Assembly (NCBI RefSeq): GCF_010389155.1
Contig: NC_057768.1
Span: 9,360,501 to 9,424,500, forward strand
Source: Erigeron canadensis
Lineage: Eukaryota > Streptophyta > Magnoliopsida > Asterales > Asteraceae
Reading direction: 5' to 3'
DNA length: 64,000 nt
The notes beneath the pieces were generated by a model. That model was given only the letters and a program-made list of their open reading frames with translations, searched no databases and was not told the DNA's origin. Each line of letters begins with the position of its first letter. The first letter of the stretch is position 1. This document shows, in pieces, positions 1 to 11,455 of the stretch. Made by a program: the position numbers and the translations under genes.

Positions 1-1888
1 ACAAAGAGATCATTCATGGCGGATTGGAAGGTTAATGGAGCATTTGTTAGCCCGAATGGCATAACAAGAAATTCATAGTGGCCATCGGTTGTGCGAAAAG
101 CAGTGTTGTGGATATCCTCTTGAGCAACCCGGATTTGGTGGTACCCTGATCTCAAGTCGATTTTTGATAAAACTGTGGCACCGTGTAACTCATCAAGCAA
201 TTCATCAATTGTGGGAATGGGGAACCTATCTCGGACTGTGACCATATTTAAGGCCCTATAATCCACGCAAAAACGCCACGACCCATCCTTTTTTTTACTA
301 ACAAAACCGGTGAGGAGAATGGGCTTTGGCTTGGGTGGATTATGCCATCATTCAACATCTCAGTGATGAGTTGGGTCATGACTTTTTTCTGGAAGTGTGG
401 ATAACGGTATGGCTTCACGTTGACGGGTTGGTCGTTAAGTAAGGGAATGTGGTGGTCATTGTGTCTGGTTGGGGGTAAGGTGTGGGGTTCCTCAAAGATT
501 GGCTGAAAGAGGTCTAACAGGGCTGTAATTTGAGGGTCAGATGCGGTTTGAGTGGTATCTGGGATATGGTGTTGTGGGTCCATGGTAAGGGTGTGGAGGG
601 ATGCAATTGAACCATGCCTAAGCAAAATGGATAAAGAGCTTAATTGAGGTCTGATGCGTAAAGTTTGGACAGATGAGAGGCCAAAAAACGCAGCATCAGA
701 CAAGGCTAAAAATTGAGGTCTGATAGAGTTGTCTTTGGGATCGGTTTCACTTTGTTCAGGCTGGTTGTTGTGCTCATCATTATCGACAATCATTAGGAAT
801 TGGGGTGGGTTGCATTTATGTCCAGGGGTGAATTTTTCTGGGCAACGGAAGCAAAGGTCGTCCTTGCGACGTTGTTGGATTGCTTCCGGGGATAACTTGG
901 TGTATGGTAACGGTTTTGGAGGGTGATTGAGTGCTGATGGTGTTGTCATGTGGGTGTTTTTTTTGGTAGAAGCGGTGGTGAGGGCTAATGACGTGGTGGT
1001 GATGTTAGGTGAGGTAGTGGTGGTTGGAGGTGGTTTTGCGGGGTAAGTGCTTTTCTGTTTAAGTGAATAATTGAGGTTTGTCTTCTACTAGTTGGGCCAG
1101 AGCGCATGTCTGGTGAAGTGTAGTGGGTTTGAGAATGGCCAATTCGCTTTGGATCTCTGGTTTGAGGCCCGAAATAAAGCAATTGCGTAGGTTTTGTTGA
1201 GAAAGTCCAATAACGCGATTGCTGAGCCGTTCGAATTCTGTCTGGTATGCCTTAACCGTCGAGGTTTGGCGGAGTTTCATGAGGGCTGCCTCATGATTTT
1301 CGTAAGAGGAGGGACCGAATCGTAATTCGACTTCCCTTTTGAAAGCGTCCAGGTATGTAGAAGGTTGTTGTTGGCTAAGTATTGGTACCAGGAGAGTGCG
1401 TCTCCTATGAAATAGAACGCAGTGAATGACACTCGTTCCTCTTCTGAAATTTTATAATAGGAAAAGTAATTTTTTGCTTGAAATATCTAGCCCAAGGGGT
1501 TTGTTCCATCAAACAGTGGTAATGTGATTTTGGGGGGGTTTTGGGTTATTTGGTGAGTTTTGTGAAGAGGATGGTGGCGGTTCATGTCGTTTTGGGATTT
1601 TTAGTGATGGTGATTTGAGGAGTCAGAGATGTTGTCTGAAAGAGTGGTGATGTGAGTTACAAGGTTGGCGGTTATGCCAGTTTGTGAATCAACTTTGGTG
1701 GTGAGGGATCTCGTGGCTTCGAGTAATGCTGTTAATTCTGTCGTGTTTTTCTCACTGGCAGAGTTAGTAGCGGCTATGAGTTTCTGTAGTAAATCTGGAA
1801 TTGAAGGTGGGTTGTCATCACCGGTGGGATCACGGCGTGGCGGCATGGCGGCAGGAGAGCTATCAATGAAAGCACCAAATGATGGCAC
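1..1888 (-). pseudogene. Ty3/gypsy retrotransposon gag-pol fragment, decayed, protease deleted
   Basis: On the minus strand the order is Gag (1888 to about 1060), a CCHC zinc knuckle (CFRC...GHKC, about 860-830), then the start of reverse transcriptase (about 530 to 1, ending off the left edge). RT is recognised from [10 protein letters not shown] followed, after a frame change in a run of A, by [11 protein letters not shown] and the PFGL region near position 40. Gag is broken by at least one nonsense codon (TAG where the family has Trp, near 1490) and frame changes around 1280-1600. Between the zinc knuckle and RT the reading frame jumps from the SDAAFFGL segment to sequence just upstream of RT, so the aspartic protease with its D-S/T-G motif is absent. 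No LTR or primer binding site was found upstream of gag. This is a non-autonomous, inactive remnant; the gypsy assignment is firm, the lineage is not. Confidence 0.85.
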
Positions 1889-2555
1889 TAGAGAGAAGAA
1901 GACAGGGAGGGAGAGTTAAGGGAAAGAGAGAAACAAGTTGGAACAATTTTCTTCATATCTCAAATTGAAAAACATTACCATAATATAAACGTGTAGGTTT
2001 ATCACCCATGCTCCTAATTTAATGCCACTACTTTCTAATGAGCAGAAACTACTTATTGACTTCTTCAAACATGAAACAAACAAGTATGCAGTAAACTTAA
2101 ATAAAGAACGTGAGTTTAATAAGGCTTAAGGCTCAATACGAAATCTGATGGGCTTCCTTTTCTCTCTCTCGGGCCTTGCATTGGCTGGTGTGACAATTTG
2201 GGCTGGGATAGTTGTTGGGTTCTGTTGGACCATAACAAGTACCCACTTCAATAAACAGAACCCATCTCGAAATCGATTTTAATTTTTACTTTCCACTTAG
2301 TTGAGTTTTTGGTGAAGAACGACCAAGGCATCTTGATTCCGCCGATTCCATATTATTTTCATCATGTATTACTCCTTTAAAATTCTTCAAATGCATGCAT
2401 TTTCCGACCGGCAGCGGTGGTTTATTCTGGCCGGTGGGATTTTGGGAGGATGAGTTTTGGTCAGTTATTGGTTTTGAAATTGATGATTTCTAGAGATACT
2501 AGATAGTCATATATACATCATTAATCATTAATCACAATTAAAAAAAAATGTTTTT
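1889..2555. other. Spacer, no gene seen
   Basis: Leader-side sequence of the gypsy fragment grades into AT-rich DNA. I see no LTR boundary, no tRNA-complementary primer site and no convincing coding frame here. Confidence 0.5.
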
Positions 2556-2761
2556 ATCACAAATAGTCCATGTGGTTACAAATGGACGATTATACCCTCA
2601 CGTGTGAACCACGTGATAGGTTTAAATGGCCAAATATAACAGAAGTTAGTGTGAAGGACTGCTGACAACGACAATGAAAAACCAAAGGACTGTTTGCAAT
2701 GAAAAAAAAGTGTAAGGGGCAACTTAATTATACGAAGAACCATAGAAACTATTTGTGACAT
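2556..2761. mobile_element. Fold-back MITE, family A (copy 1 of 3)
   Basis: About 206 bp bounded by inverted ends: ATCACAAATAGTCCATGTGG on the left and the complement of ACCATAGAAACTATTTGTGA on the right. The interior matches two other places in the window (28048-29735, interrupted, and 42443-42647) in the opposite orientation, including a central block around the CACGTG palindrome. No coding capacity. No convincing target duplication was seen. Confidence 0.75.
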
Positions 2762-3934
2762 CTACCAATAAACTAATACAGGATTGTAACATTTATTGAT
2801 TGACATGTGGCGTAATATTTAAACGACACGTGTCTCCTTGATTTATATTTAAAAAACAATTCTTAGCTATAGATACCATATAATTATCTAATAAATAATT
2901 TTTATGGGTTCGTCTACAGATATAAAACTTAGAAGAATTTGAGTTTGTTTCAAACTCCATTGTTAATTATTTCCTTTGTTTTTTTTTTCATGTGAATCAT
3001 CAACGAATAAATAAGGTTTTTATTTTCTTTTATTTATCTTATATTAAAAAATGTTAGGTTATTAATAAAATAACAAAATATTCTAAACTCTAAAAATTTA
3101 AACATTACATTTATGTAAATTCTAAAGCCTTTTATAACTTTTATATTTGCTCAAGAAAATTTATCTATCAATATATTAAAAGAGGATTGATACATATCCT
3201 TTAAAATTTTGATTTTGGTAAATAAATTTTACTTACCTTATATACTTTCAAGATGTATATCTATAAAAAATTTATTTTATTTTTATTATTCTGAAACAAT
3301 GTATATATTTGTTTAAGAAAATATCATTAATAATATTAATAATTTATTATAATATATCTTCGATAATCGGTTTATTTTAACCATAAATTATTTCATACTC
3401 ACGAATTATGGATGTAACATATGCGAATATCTTTATTATACAATGTATATATATCGTACAGGTATTAAGACTAGTTTTCTATAAAAGCGAATTACAACGA
3501 TTTCAAGTTGAATTTTGGATTGGATTAGCTAAGATATTGTGAGCCCTTGTAAAATTGATGTACGTGTAAAAATGACACTCTAAGTGTCATCATCTGGCAA
3601 CTATTAATATGTGGACAATGACTCATTATCGATTACTATAATATTGGCCATATGAGGTCTATTTAATTCATTCCATGGTGGGACCCGTGTACAGTGAGCC
3701 ATTGAATAAGCATGTCTAATTGGAAGTTTAGAAGTTAAATATATTGTTCTATAAAACTTTTTGACCATCATTGAAAACCTTTTTAATGCTATTAGAATAT
3801 TCAATTAGATAGATATTATTGAACCAAATTTCTAATAAATAGATTTGTTAACTAGTGCTTTGTGCCCAAAAACATCAGTTATAATTTTGAATTTCGAGTT
3901 ATACGTTGTATATGAGAGGTTGCGATATAAACAG
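2762..3934. other. AT-rich spacer, no gene seen
   Basis: Very AT-rich with poly-T and poly-A runs; only short chance reading frames. Nothing recognisable. Confidence 0.5.
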
Positions 3935-4083
3935 ATTTACTTTTACCAAAGGTAACTAGGTTGCTTTCAGGTTCTACTAAAGATAGAAAAGGACCTTCAG
4001 TCTTGTTGGACATAAGGATCGAACTCATGACCTCTGTCTTCAGAGACAAAAGATCCAACCACTGATTTTACCCAGTTAATTTT
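3935..4083 (-). mobile_element. tRNA-derived SINE, family S1 (copy 1)
   Basis: On the minus strand an A-box-like stretch (complement of 4051-4066, CAGTGGTTGGATC) is followed about 35 bp later by a B-box (complement of 4016-4025, AGTTCGATCC). The body then carries the block AACCTGAAAGCAACCT also present in the S1 copies at 4690-4840 and 62833-63015. This layout is that of plant tRNA-derived SINEs with the AU-like core. Ends are approximate and no target duplication was found. Confidence 0.6.
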
Positions 4084-4689
4084 AAAAATAGTAGTTATGA
4101 TGTATTTAATAATTTCTAATTTTCTTAAATATAAAGATTTATATTTATGATCCGCATAAAAATAGTAGTTGTAGATTCATATTGAATCAATGAATATTAA
4201 ATAAAAATTTTAATTATCTATATTTATGTTATGTTATAAACATTGAATTTTGTTTTCTAACCATTCATGAAAATCACTTTATATCAATAACCTACACTAT
4301 TTGCCGTCGCCAAAAGCACCATTCGCCACCATCACAATCACCACCACGAATCGCCATTGTCACTGTTATCGACGTCGCCGCTACCACCACCGCCGTCGCC
4401 ATTACATTGTCTCCACCTTCACCACCGCAGCTACCGCCACATGTTACCACCACGTTATTGTCACTACCGCCGTATCGTGTAGATACCAAGGATAATGAAA
4501 TTTAATTCAATCATAACTAGTGCCTTAAAGCACACTACTTAGCAACCACTTAATAAATATATACTAGTATTTTAGGATCTTGAGACTTAAAGGTTTGAGT
4601 TTAAATTTTAGTTTATGCTAAACGGCACATGATTATAGGGCATAGGTAAAAGTAAGTAACTGCTCAGTGCCGTTTTAAGCGGATTTTTG
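4084..4689. other. Spacer with a CCACC/CGCCG-rich patch (4300-4490)
   Basis: AT-rich DNA containing about 190 bp of irregular CCACC/GCCGTC triplets. Both strands give open frames of about 65 codons only because the triplet bias removes stops. Similar CCACCA-rich patches sit next to Helitron 3' ends elsewhere in the window (47045-47090, 55640-55700), so this may be part of a decayed Helitron; I could not find its ends. Confidence 0.4.
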
Positions 4690-4840
4690 AGTTTCAATAC
4701 CTCGACGGTGTATAGAGGAGGTTAAGATGTAGGCAGACCTTACCTCTACCTAAGTAGAGAGGCTGCTTCCAGTTTCTACCTAAATGGTGGAAAAGGCCCT
4801 CCAACCTTTTCATGGGATGATGGGCATAGGCACAAGGTTT
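4690..4840 (-). mobile_element. SINE, family S1, 5'-truncated (copy 2)
   Basis: The minus strand contains CCATTTAGGTAGAA, then CTGGAAGCAGCCTCTCTAC and a following GGTAAGGTCTGCCTACATC block. These are shared with the SINE at 62833-63015 and resemble the conserved core of AU-like plant SINEs. The promoter half (A and B boxes) is missing, as expected for a truncated insertion. Confidence 0.65.
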
Positions 4841-6157
4841 TTTTAAAATGATTTTTTTAAAAAAAATTATTTACTGAATTTATATTTACCATTTAAAAAG
4901 CAAAAAATATTATAAATTTTATGCAAGCAATGGATTATAATAAGGAAAATGTTAATTGAAAATATTGTGTTATTTCATATTAAAAGTCCATCTCTAAATT
5001 TTATGATAAGTGTATAACTATTTAATACATTTTAAAAAAAACCTTTAAAATCTTGTTTAGCAAAACCCTTATAATCTCTAAATATATATAAAATAAAAAC
5101 CTTCATTTTAAAATGGAGAAGTTTGGACCCCTAGATAAAGTTTAAGTTTTAATTAAAGTCATTAGATTAAAATGATGATGTTAAATACTATTTTTAACTT
5201 TTTAAAATTTAATTTTAATTTATCAAACTTAAAATTGCTCATCAATTATGCAAAATAGTTTTTATATTTTGTAGTTATAGAAAGCAGTTATTTTAATGAT
5301 ATAATTATGAAATATAATTTCTAAATTTTATGTTATACTTTTTAAAATTACTTTATCGATTTTTTACGTTATACTATTTCTTTTTGTTTTATGTGGTACA
5401 TTTTATTAATTATGAAGTTATATCGGATTTATATCATATAACGTAATAAATATTAGTTAAGTATTTGGTTTTACATAGTTAATATTTTATGATATTTGAA
5501 TAAAATATATTACCGACCGGTATATGGTAGCTAAAATAATTTTAAAAAATAAAAAGATGTTAAAATGACAACATCACCATATTTAACATTTTTTTATTTG
5601 TATTTGTTAAATTACAATATTATAAAAATTTATCATGTCATAAGTATATCTAATATATAAAAAATTTAACAAGTACTATTTACATTTAACTTTATATAGT
5701 CACAAAAAAATATAATTACATACATATCATACTAATAACTATTGATACAAAATATTATTTAAAATAATATATTATGAATTATAATTATACTAACTATATA
5801 AGTTATAACGATAACTTCATATATTTTAACCATGTATTACACGAACATAATCTAGTTATAATAGCAAGAAGTTGTTTTTTAGCACGCGATATAACATTTT
5901 TTATTCCCGTTGCAATCAGCTACTACCTATGCGTTGTATGCATTCAATCTAATGTTAAAAGTTATACTTTTGAAAAATATGGATAATCTTTTTAAACATC
6001 GAGCAAAGAAAAAAGTGATATTAAAAACGTTTTTAGTAAAGTCGATGAAAAAATAACTTCGTTGATCAGATTTTCAAAGCCATTTCAAGCTTCTTTTTAA
6101 AATATTTAAAAATAGTCTTTATATAATGTATGATATATAGATTAATTATATAAATTG
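4841..6157. other. AT-rich spacer, no gene seen
   Basis: More than 75% A+T by eye, with no reading frame of note. Nothing recognisable. Confidence 0.5.
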
Positions 6158-6418
6158 CATGTAATTTTTTTTTTTAACGTTCGTGTCACGGAACGGCTTG
6201 CTGTTACATCCATACGGGCAGACAGTTACTAGCGACCGATCCACGAAGTCAGGGACCACAAGGGAGGAAAAACTCACCAATTTAACCGCTACAGAAGGCT
6301 CGACATTAAATTGGTGGTAAAACCTCGTCTGCTTAGACTCGAACCTTGGTCACTTAGGATCTAAGTATCACTGCAAGACTTCGGAATGCCGCTGTAACCC
6401 ATTGGCAAATTCCATGTA
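6158..6418 (-). mobile_element. tRNA-derived SINE, family S2, with poly(A) tail
   Basis: Read on the minus strand, from 6412: an A-box-like TTGCCAATGGG, then a B-box (complement of 6336-6345, GGTTCGAGTC), a GC-richer body unlike its surroundings, and a terminal A run (T run at 6165-6175 on the plus strand). The flanks carry a short direct repeat, CATGTA at 6158-6163 and 6413-6418, which fits a SINE target duplication. About 245 bp, apparently full length. The body differs from family S1. Confidence 0.7.
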
Positions 6419-6627
6419 TCACTTGTATTAATAAAAAGGAGATCGTACTTATTTCATTACATTAATGTAGTCGCTGCCGAAAATTGAAAAACATTTATCA
6501 TACTCAATCATAAGACTATATATAAGAGTATCGCTTAATAGTTAATATAATATTGAATTACATTTGTTATTGGTAATGACAATCATCCTGATGCTTAAAG
6601 GATTAACTGCATATTACATATAGATCA

Positions 6628-7046
6628 CTAGCTAGATATATGTTTGTGTGATACGACGAGATGGTGGTAGTGGCGGTGTCATGGTGGTGACGGTGGTAGT
6701 TATTATTGTAAAAGTAATTGATGTAGAATAGAGTAGTGTATGTAGTATTTTAATAATCGAGGGATCTATGTTATAATTATTTCATTAAATTTATTATAGA
6801 TATGTTAGGTGAAAATGTTTAATTTAATAAATAAAAAGAAGGAAAAATCACGAATATCCATTGCTTTTTTGAAAGAAGGGAGATGGGTAATTTATTTTAC
6901 AAAAAAGTATAGATTAAGAGTATTATAAATATATTAACTGTTAATTTAGTGAACACTTGAAATGCTAAATTAGGGATATCCGTTGCTTTTTCGAAAGAAG
7001 AGAGATAGAGTAGTTTGTTTGTTTAATATAAGAGTAAAAATATAGA
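6628..7046 (-). mobile_element. Helitron-like element with two tandem 5' ends
   Basis: On the minus strand a 5' TC end (TCTATATTTTTACTC) starts at 7046 and a CTAG 3' end lies at 6631-6628. The flanking bases are A before and T after, as in Helitron insertion into AT. A second, similar 5' end (TCTATACTTTTTTG) starts at 6913; both are followed by the shared stretch CTTCTTTC-AAAAAGCAA(T/C)GGATAT. The 3' part is rich in CCACC triplets. No helicase gene, so non-autonomous. The 3' hairpin is weak, so the call is moderate. Confidence 0.5.
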
Positions 7047-7094
7047 TAAGTAATCTTAAATATTAAGGTAATAACATGGAATATTATTTTATTA

Positions 7095-7254
7095 AGGGTT
7101 TTGCTATGGGAGATGATCCCTACACAACATGTTTTTGCGATACACAACAATGTATGCATTATATGATTGTACTGTACAACTATATAATGCATACAATGTT
7201 GTGTAGGGCTAAAAATGGTTGTGTGGGGATCATTTCTCTTTTGCTATTAGGGGC
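7095..7254. mobile_element. Fold-back MITE with about 70-bp arms
   Basis: The segment folds on itself: ATGCATTATAT (7154-7164) pairs with ATATAATGCAT (7182-7192), CCTACACAACA pairs with TGTTGTGTAGG, and GATGATCCCTACACAAC pairs with GTTGTGTGGGGATCATT, with a loop of about 18 nt. It produces chance reading frames on both strands that mirror each other. The size and shape fit a MITE; a long hairpin RNA is the alternative. Confidence 0.65.
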
Positions 7255-8592
7255 TTTGGTATCTATGCATTTAGTGAATTCTGACTTTCTAAAAATATGA
7301 AGATATGTATATATGATTCGTATAAAAATGATATTTATTAAATTGAATTAATGAACATTCCATGTACTTTTTGATTATTTTGTAAATAAAGATTTCATTA
7401 ACTGCAGAGGGTATTAGTTAACAAATCTCATTAAAAAATCTAAAGGTTTTGTTAACTACAACCCTAAAGACTATAGTTAATGTATTTAAAACAGTTTATT
7501 GTTAGCATAAAATTCAGATGGTGTACTTATATAAAAATGTACAATATTTTTATGCACGTTAAGGACTCTATATAACACTTAATTTCTTATGTCATATGAA
7601 TTATAAGTTGGATTTTAAGTTAGGATGAGCTAGATCGCATTAAAGCTAACAGTGATGGTTTAGATTTGAGAATATTTAGGTTCGAGTCTAAAAAAACAAA
7701 TTGTTTTCCTAATATGTTGTCGTTCCTTTGGACGGAGAATTCGGGGGTTTTTTCTACTACAAAGTATTAGGTGAGAGATTTTCTAACGAGGACCCACTTA
7801 ATATAACATAGTCTAAACTCTCATTATAAAATTCGATCCGCACATATCAAAAGAAAAAGCTACATCGCATTGAATTCTCAATGCGATGTATTAAGTTGTA
7901 ATGTGACACTTCAAAAGCCTAACGGTTCTTTCCATAAGGTGTAGAATTATAATCCTATGTTTAGCATTGATATAGCATATAGCAATTTGAACTCGATCTT
8001 CATATGGTAATGCGGCTCCTTTAAGATGAACATGTTTAAGACGGATACCTGTATGATGCGCGGTGATAGTATTAGCGGCGGTGTAGTGGTGACAGTGACA
8101 AGTGGTGGCAGTGACGATTCGTATAGTGATGATATGACTATGAGTTGTGTAAGTTATTTATGTAAAAGAGTGTAGTATAATTATATTGAAAGTGAAGCGA
8201 ATAATATAAAATAATTTCATTAACCGTATTGTAATGCAAAACATACCAAGTGAGAATGTTTAAAATAGTAAGTAAAAGTAAATAGTATTTTAAATAGTCT
8301 ATATGTTTTTTTTTTAAATATACGTACATATAGAAAGGGTTAGGTATTGTAAACAAGTATTAAAGTAAAATAAATAGGACAAGATCTTGACCCTTATATC
8401 ATGGTTTAATTGATGTATGATTCACAAAGCAATTGATGCACGATAATTTTCATGATGCAGAATACTTTTCAGTGAAAAGAAACTCATTATTTCTTTGCTT
8501 TACTTTAATACTTATTTTATTTTTACTTAAAACCTACATATAAATAATCCATGTGGTCTCAAAGTATTTTTCAAAGAATCAATTGTATTGCA
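7255..8592. other. AT-rich spacer, possible decayed Helitron 3' end near 8050-8120
   Basis: No gene. Around 8050-8120 the minus strand is rich in CCACC/CGCCGC triplets followed by an ACCGCGC stretch, which resembles Helitron 3' regions elsewhere in the window, but I find no clear CTRR end or TC start. A GGTTCGAGTC-like B-box occurs near 7680 without a matching A-box. Confidence 0.35.
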
Positions 8593-8639
8593 AGTGAAAT
8601 GATGAAATTGCCGCGCAGTGAAATGATGAAATTGCCGCG
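8593..8639. repeat. Perfect 24-bp tandem duplication
   Basis: The unit AGTGAAATGATGAAATTGCC plus GCGC occurs at 8593-8616 and again immediately at 8617-8639 (last base diverged). It is local and has no other copy that I noticed. Confidence 0.85.
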
Positions 8640-8811
8640 TCGGTATATATGCTTTACACGTGGGGACCTTAACGATGGGGATTATAACGAAATGGACTAA
8701 AAACCGACTATAGGGACAATTTAGGCTATGATTTTGGGAGACGAATTAAACTACGATTTTTGAAGTCGTTTAAAGTTGAGGTCTTGAGGATATCTAATCT
8801 TCCATGAAGTA

Positions 8812-9322
8812 TGATGACGTACAATCACTGATGCTCCGAACCCTTCGGATTACTGTACCAAACATGGAGATTAATCTCTAAGTACCAGGTGGGGAGACCA
8901 AAGGCTCCGAACCCTACGCCCACCTGGCAGACAAACAGTACGATTAAGAACATGCACCAACATGTACGTCTTGTACTTACACTTTTAGACCAATGAAAAT
9001 AACATGGCTGTTCAACGCAACGATCGTCTGTCTAACGTTACCGTTAGGCCCAACCCTTATTTTCCTTCGACCCAACTACCTAGTTTCCTGTGGGACGCCT
9101 ATAAATACCCCCATAGGAAACCCCCAAAGGCAAGCTAATGCATACATCAATACATAAGTCTATATACTTCATTACTTGGTGGCGTGAGGCTACACCTTCA
9201 CACCATTAGGGAACCGTCAACAAGTATGAGATCTCTTGTTATCACCCTTAAATAACCCATTATCCCTTTTCTCATACAAGATTATACCCCTACTAATTTA
9301 AGTGTAGCTTTACCCTTAAACA
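8812..9322 (+). repeat. 5' LTR of the Tat-type element
   Basis: 511 bp, TGATGA...TAAACA, matching 13574-14078. A TATA box, CTATAAATAC, lies at 9099-9108, so transcription of the element would start around 9130. The LTR has a 5-bp stretch (GGATTACTG) absent from the 3' copy. Confidence 0.9.
9099..9108 (+). promoter_or_regulatory. TATA box of 5' LTR
   Basis: CTATAAATAC, preserved in both LTRs (the 3' copy is at 13856-13865). Confidence 0.7.
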
Positions 9323-9324
9323 AG

Positions 9325-9337
9325 TGGCGCCATCCAC
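9325..9337 (+). other. Primer binding site (Asp-tRNA-like)
   Basis: TGGCGCC begins two bases after the LTR end. The first seven bases match the complement of the 3' end of plant tRNA-Asp (ACGGCGCCA), the primer type common in Tat-lineage elements; the match weakens after that (ATCCAC). Confidence 0.6.
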
Positions 9338-9364
9338 ACAGAATAACAATAATCTTGTACGAAA

Positions 9365-11455
9365 ATGGCAGAGGAGGGTGACCCAACGTCACCTCCGGGT
9401 TTTGAAACCTCAAGAACAGCGCCTATGGCACCTCCTACGGCTAGACAGCTAGAGGAGTTCACACCATTTCTAAGAGAGTATCTCAGACAGGTCGACAGGC
9501 AAAGTGTACGAACAAGTCTAACATACTCTGATGAAGCGGAAGCAACGGAGGAAGATTTTGAAGCAGAGACACTAGTTTATAGAGCCTCCGGGAACAGACA
9601 AAGGACAAGAGTTCACTTTGATGAAACACCCAGAAGACATAGCAACCATCAGTATGAATATCAGAGGGCTCCGAACCTTCCGCCTTTGGTAGAAGAATAC
9701 GTCCGCTCAACAGGCCAAACATACAACTATAATTTCCATGCTTACGATAGCCCACCTCCACACTATAGCCATTACCAAAATACAAGCTCCCATCAATACT
9801 TTACTCCACAACCTACCAGGGGATCCGGAAATGCTCACACGCATTTTTCTACTCCGCAACCTGGTAGAGGACAAGTACAAAATACAAGTCACCACTATGT
9901 ACACACCCCAGGCAACACAAGGTACGGTCCGCACCCTCCGGGATGGTTTCCAAGCGAAGAAGACATGATAGTGCATACGGAACCAGGTCCTTTCGTGCAA
10001 TGGATCGAAGACTACCCGTTACCAGAAGGAGGTTTGCCAAAAGGAATAGAAATGTATGACGGAAGGAAGGATCCGGACAATCACTTAAAACACTTCAATG
10101 GAATGATCCGCATGCAAAAATGGAACGTCCCAATAGCATGTCACATGTTTGCACTCACTTTAAAGGATTTGGCACGTGTCTGGTTAGATGCCCAGCCGGA
10201 GGGAAGCATTACCAGTTTCGAAGATTTGAAAGCCAAGTTTCGTTCCCATTTCAGTCAACAAAGAAAATATAAAAAAATGCACATGGAGGCTCACAACATC
10301 AAAAGAAGAGAGAATGAAACTATTCGACAATTTATAACTCGGTACACAGATGAAACAGCATTGATGAAAAGTCTCAGCGAAAATCAAAAGATATCAGGTT
10401 TTGTACATGGTCTACGTTTCCAACCCCTGGTAGAATTTCTGTCTATGGATCTTCCGCAAGAATATACAGTTTTGATGGACAAGACATACACGTTTTTGGT
10501 GGGCAAAGAAACAGCCAGGGGAGTTACAAGCCCCGGTTATGGAAAGGATTTGGACAGAATTAGGAGAAATCAAAACTTCCGCCACGAAAGATTCCGAACA
10601 GTACCATTCAATAGATCACACAACGGAGCTTCCGGAAGCCATTCAAATGCCCAGCACCTCCCAAAGAACACTCGTAAATGCAAAGATATGTCTAAATTTT
10701 GCGAATTTCATAATCGTTATGGCCATGAGACAAATGAATGCAAAGTTTTTAAGCATAAAGTCGAAGAAGCCATGAAATCCGGAAAGTATTCAATGCTATT
10801 GAAAGGCATTAAGGAGCCAGGACCAAGGCAGAACAACGGTAAAAATCCAGTAATTGAGGCTCCCGATGCTAAAACAGAACCTTTAGAAGACATAATTGCT
10901 ACAATCCATCCGGAACATCCGACATCCAAGAAAGTAACTGCTAAAAAGGAAGCATGGAAGAAGATACCCATAAGTTTTCCACCAGTAGAAGACGAAGAGG
11001 CATCGGAAGCACCAATCATAATCGGGGCCATTGTGGGCAATCATCCAGTAACAAGAATTCATTTGGATACCGGAAGTGGATGTGAAATAATGTATGAACA
11101 CTGTTTTTTGAAGTTAAAAGCCACATTAAGGAAAAAGAGAAAGGACAACATAAGCCTCTTAGTGGGTTTCTCGAATGAAAGAATGTGGTCACTAGGAGAA
11201 ATTACACTCAATGTCACCATCGGAGAAGCTCCGCGGACAAGATCAGAACTTTTAACCTTTGTAATAGTAAGAGCGGAGTCACCGTACAACATCATCTTCG
11301 GACGACCAGCAGTGAGGAAATTGGGTTTAGTACCTTCCCCAGTTCACACGGTAGTAAAATTGCCAACTCCGCATGGGATAGGTTCCGTCAAAACAGAAAC
11401 ACGGCCGGAAGTACAATGCGCACAAATAAGGGCTACGGAGGCCGGAGAGTGTTAA
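9365..11455 (+). CDS. Gag-protease polyprotein of Tat-type retrotransposon
   Basis: An intact 696-residue frame starting 40 bp after the primer site. A proline- and histidine-rich N-terminal part (about residues 1-210) precedes a retrotransposon Gag domain (about 215-370). A CCHC-like zinc motif, CEFHNRYGHETNEC, starts at residue 446. The C-terminal part is an aspartic protease with DTGS at residues 568-571 and the IIFGRP strand near 650. Gag would form the particle and the protease would process the polyprotein. The frame closes with TAA just before pol, which continues in the -1 frame. No obvious slippery heptamer is positioned for a programmed shift, so the break may be a mutation. Intactness of so long a frame beside a dead pol suggests it was copied in trans or is recent relative to the deletion. 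Confidence 0.9.
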   Translation: MAEEGDPTSPPGFETSRTAPMAPPTARQLEEFTPFLREYLRQVDRQSVRTSLTYSDEAEATEEDFEAETLVYRASGNRQRTRVHFDETPRRHSNHQYEYQRAPNLPPLVEEYVRSTGQTYNYNFHAYDSPPPHYSHYQNTSSHQYFTPQPTRGSGNAHTHFSTPQPGRGQVQNTSHHYVHTPGNTRYGPHPPGWFPSEEDMIVHTEPGPFVQWIEDYPLPEGGLPKGIEMYDGRKDPDNHLKHFNGMIRMQKWNVPIACHMFALTLKDLARVWLDAQPEGSITSFEDLKAKFRSHFSQQRKYKKMHMEAHNIKRRENETIRQFITRYTDETALMKSLSENQKISGFVHGLRFQPLVEFLSMDLPQEYTVLMDKTYTFLVGKETARGVTSPGYGKDLDRIRRNQNFRHERFRTVPFNRSHNGASGSHSNAQHLPKNTRKCKDMSKFCEFHNRYGHETNECKVFKHKVEEAMKSGKYSMLLKGIKEPGPRQNNGKNPVIEAPDAKTEPLEDIIATIHPEHPTSKKVTAKKEAWKKIPISFPPVEDEEASEAPIIIGAIVGNHPVTRIHLDTGSGCEIMYEHCFLKLKATLRKKRKDNISLLVGFSNERMWSLGEITLNVTIGEAPRTRSELLTFVIVRAESPYNIIFGRPAVRKLGLVPSPVHTVVKLPTPHGIGSVKTETRPEVQCAQIRATEAGEC

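Noticed and set aside
4292..4495. Mirrored open frames of about 65 codons
   Set aside because: Caused by CCACC/GCCGTC triplet bias on both strands; no protein similarity.
8049..8330. A Helitron on the minus strand
   Set aside because: The CCACC-rich part and ACCGCGC are suggestive, but neither a CTRR end nor a TC start could be fixed.
9483..11295. Several minus-strand open frames of 65-107 codons opposite gag-protease
   Set aside because: They are shadows of the plus-strand polyprotein and show no domain; the true antisense gene lies further right.
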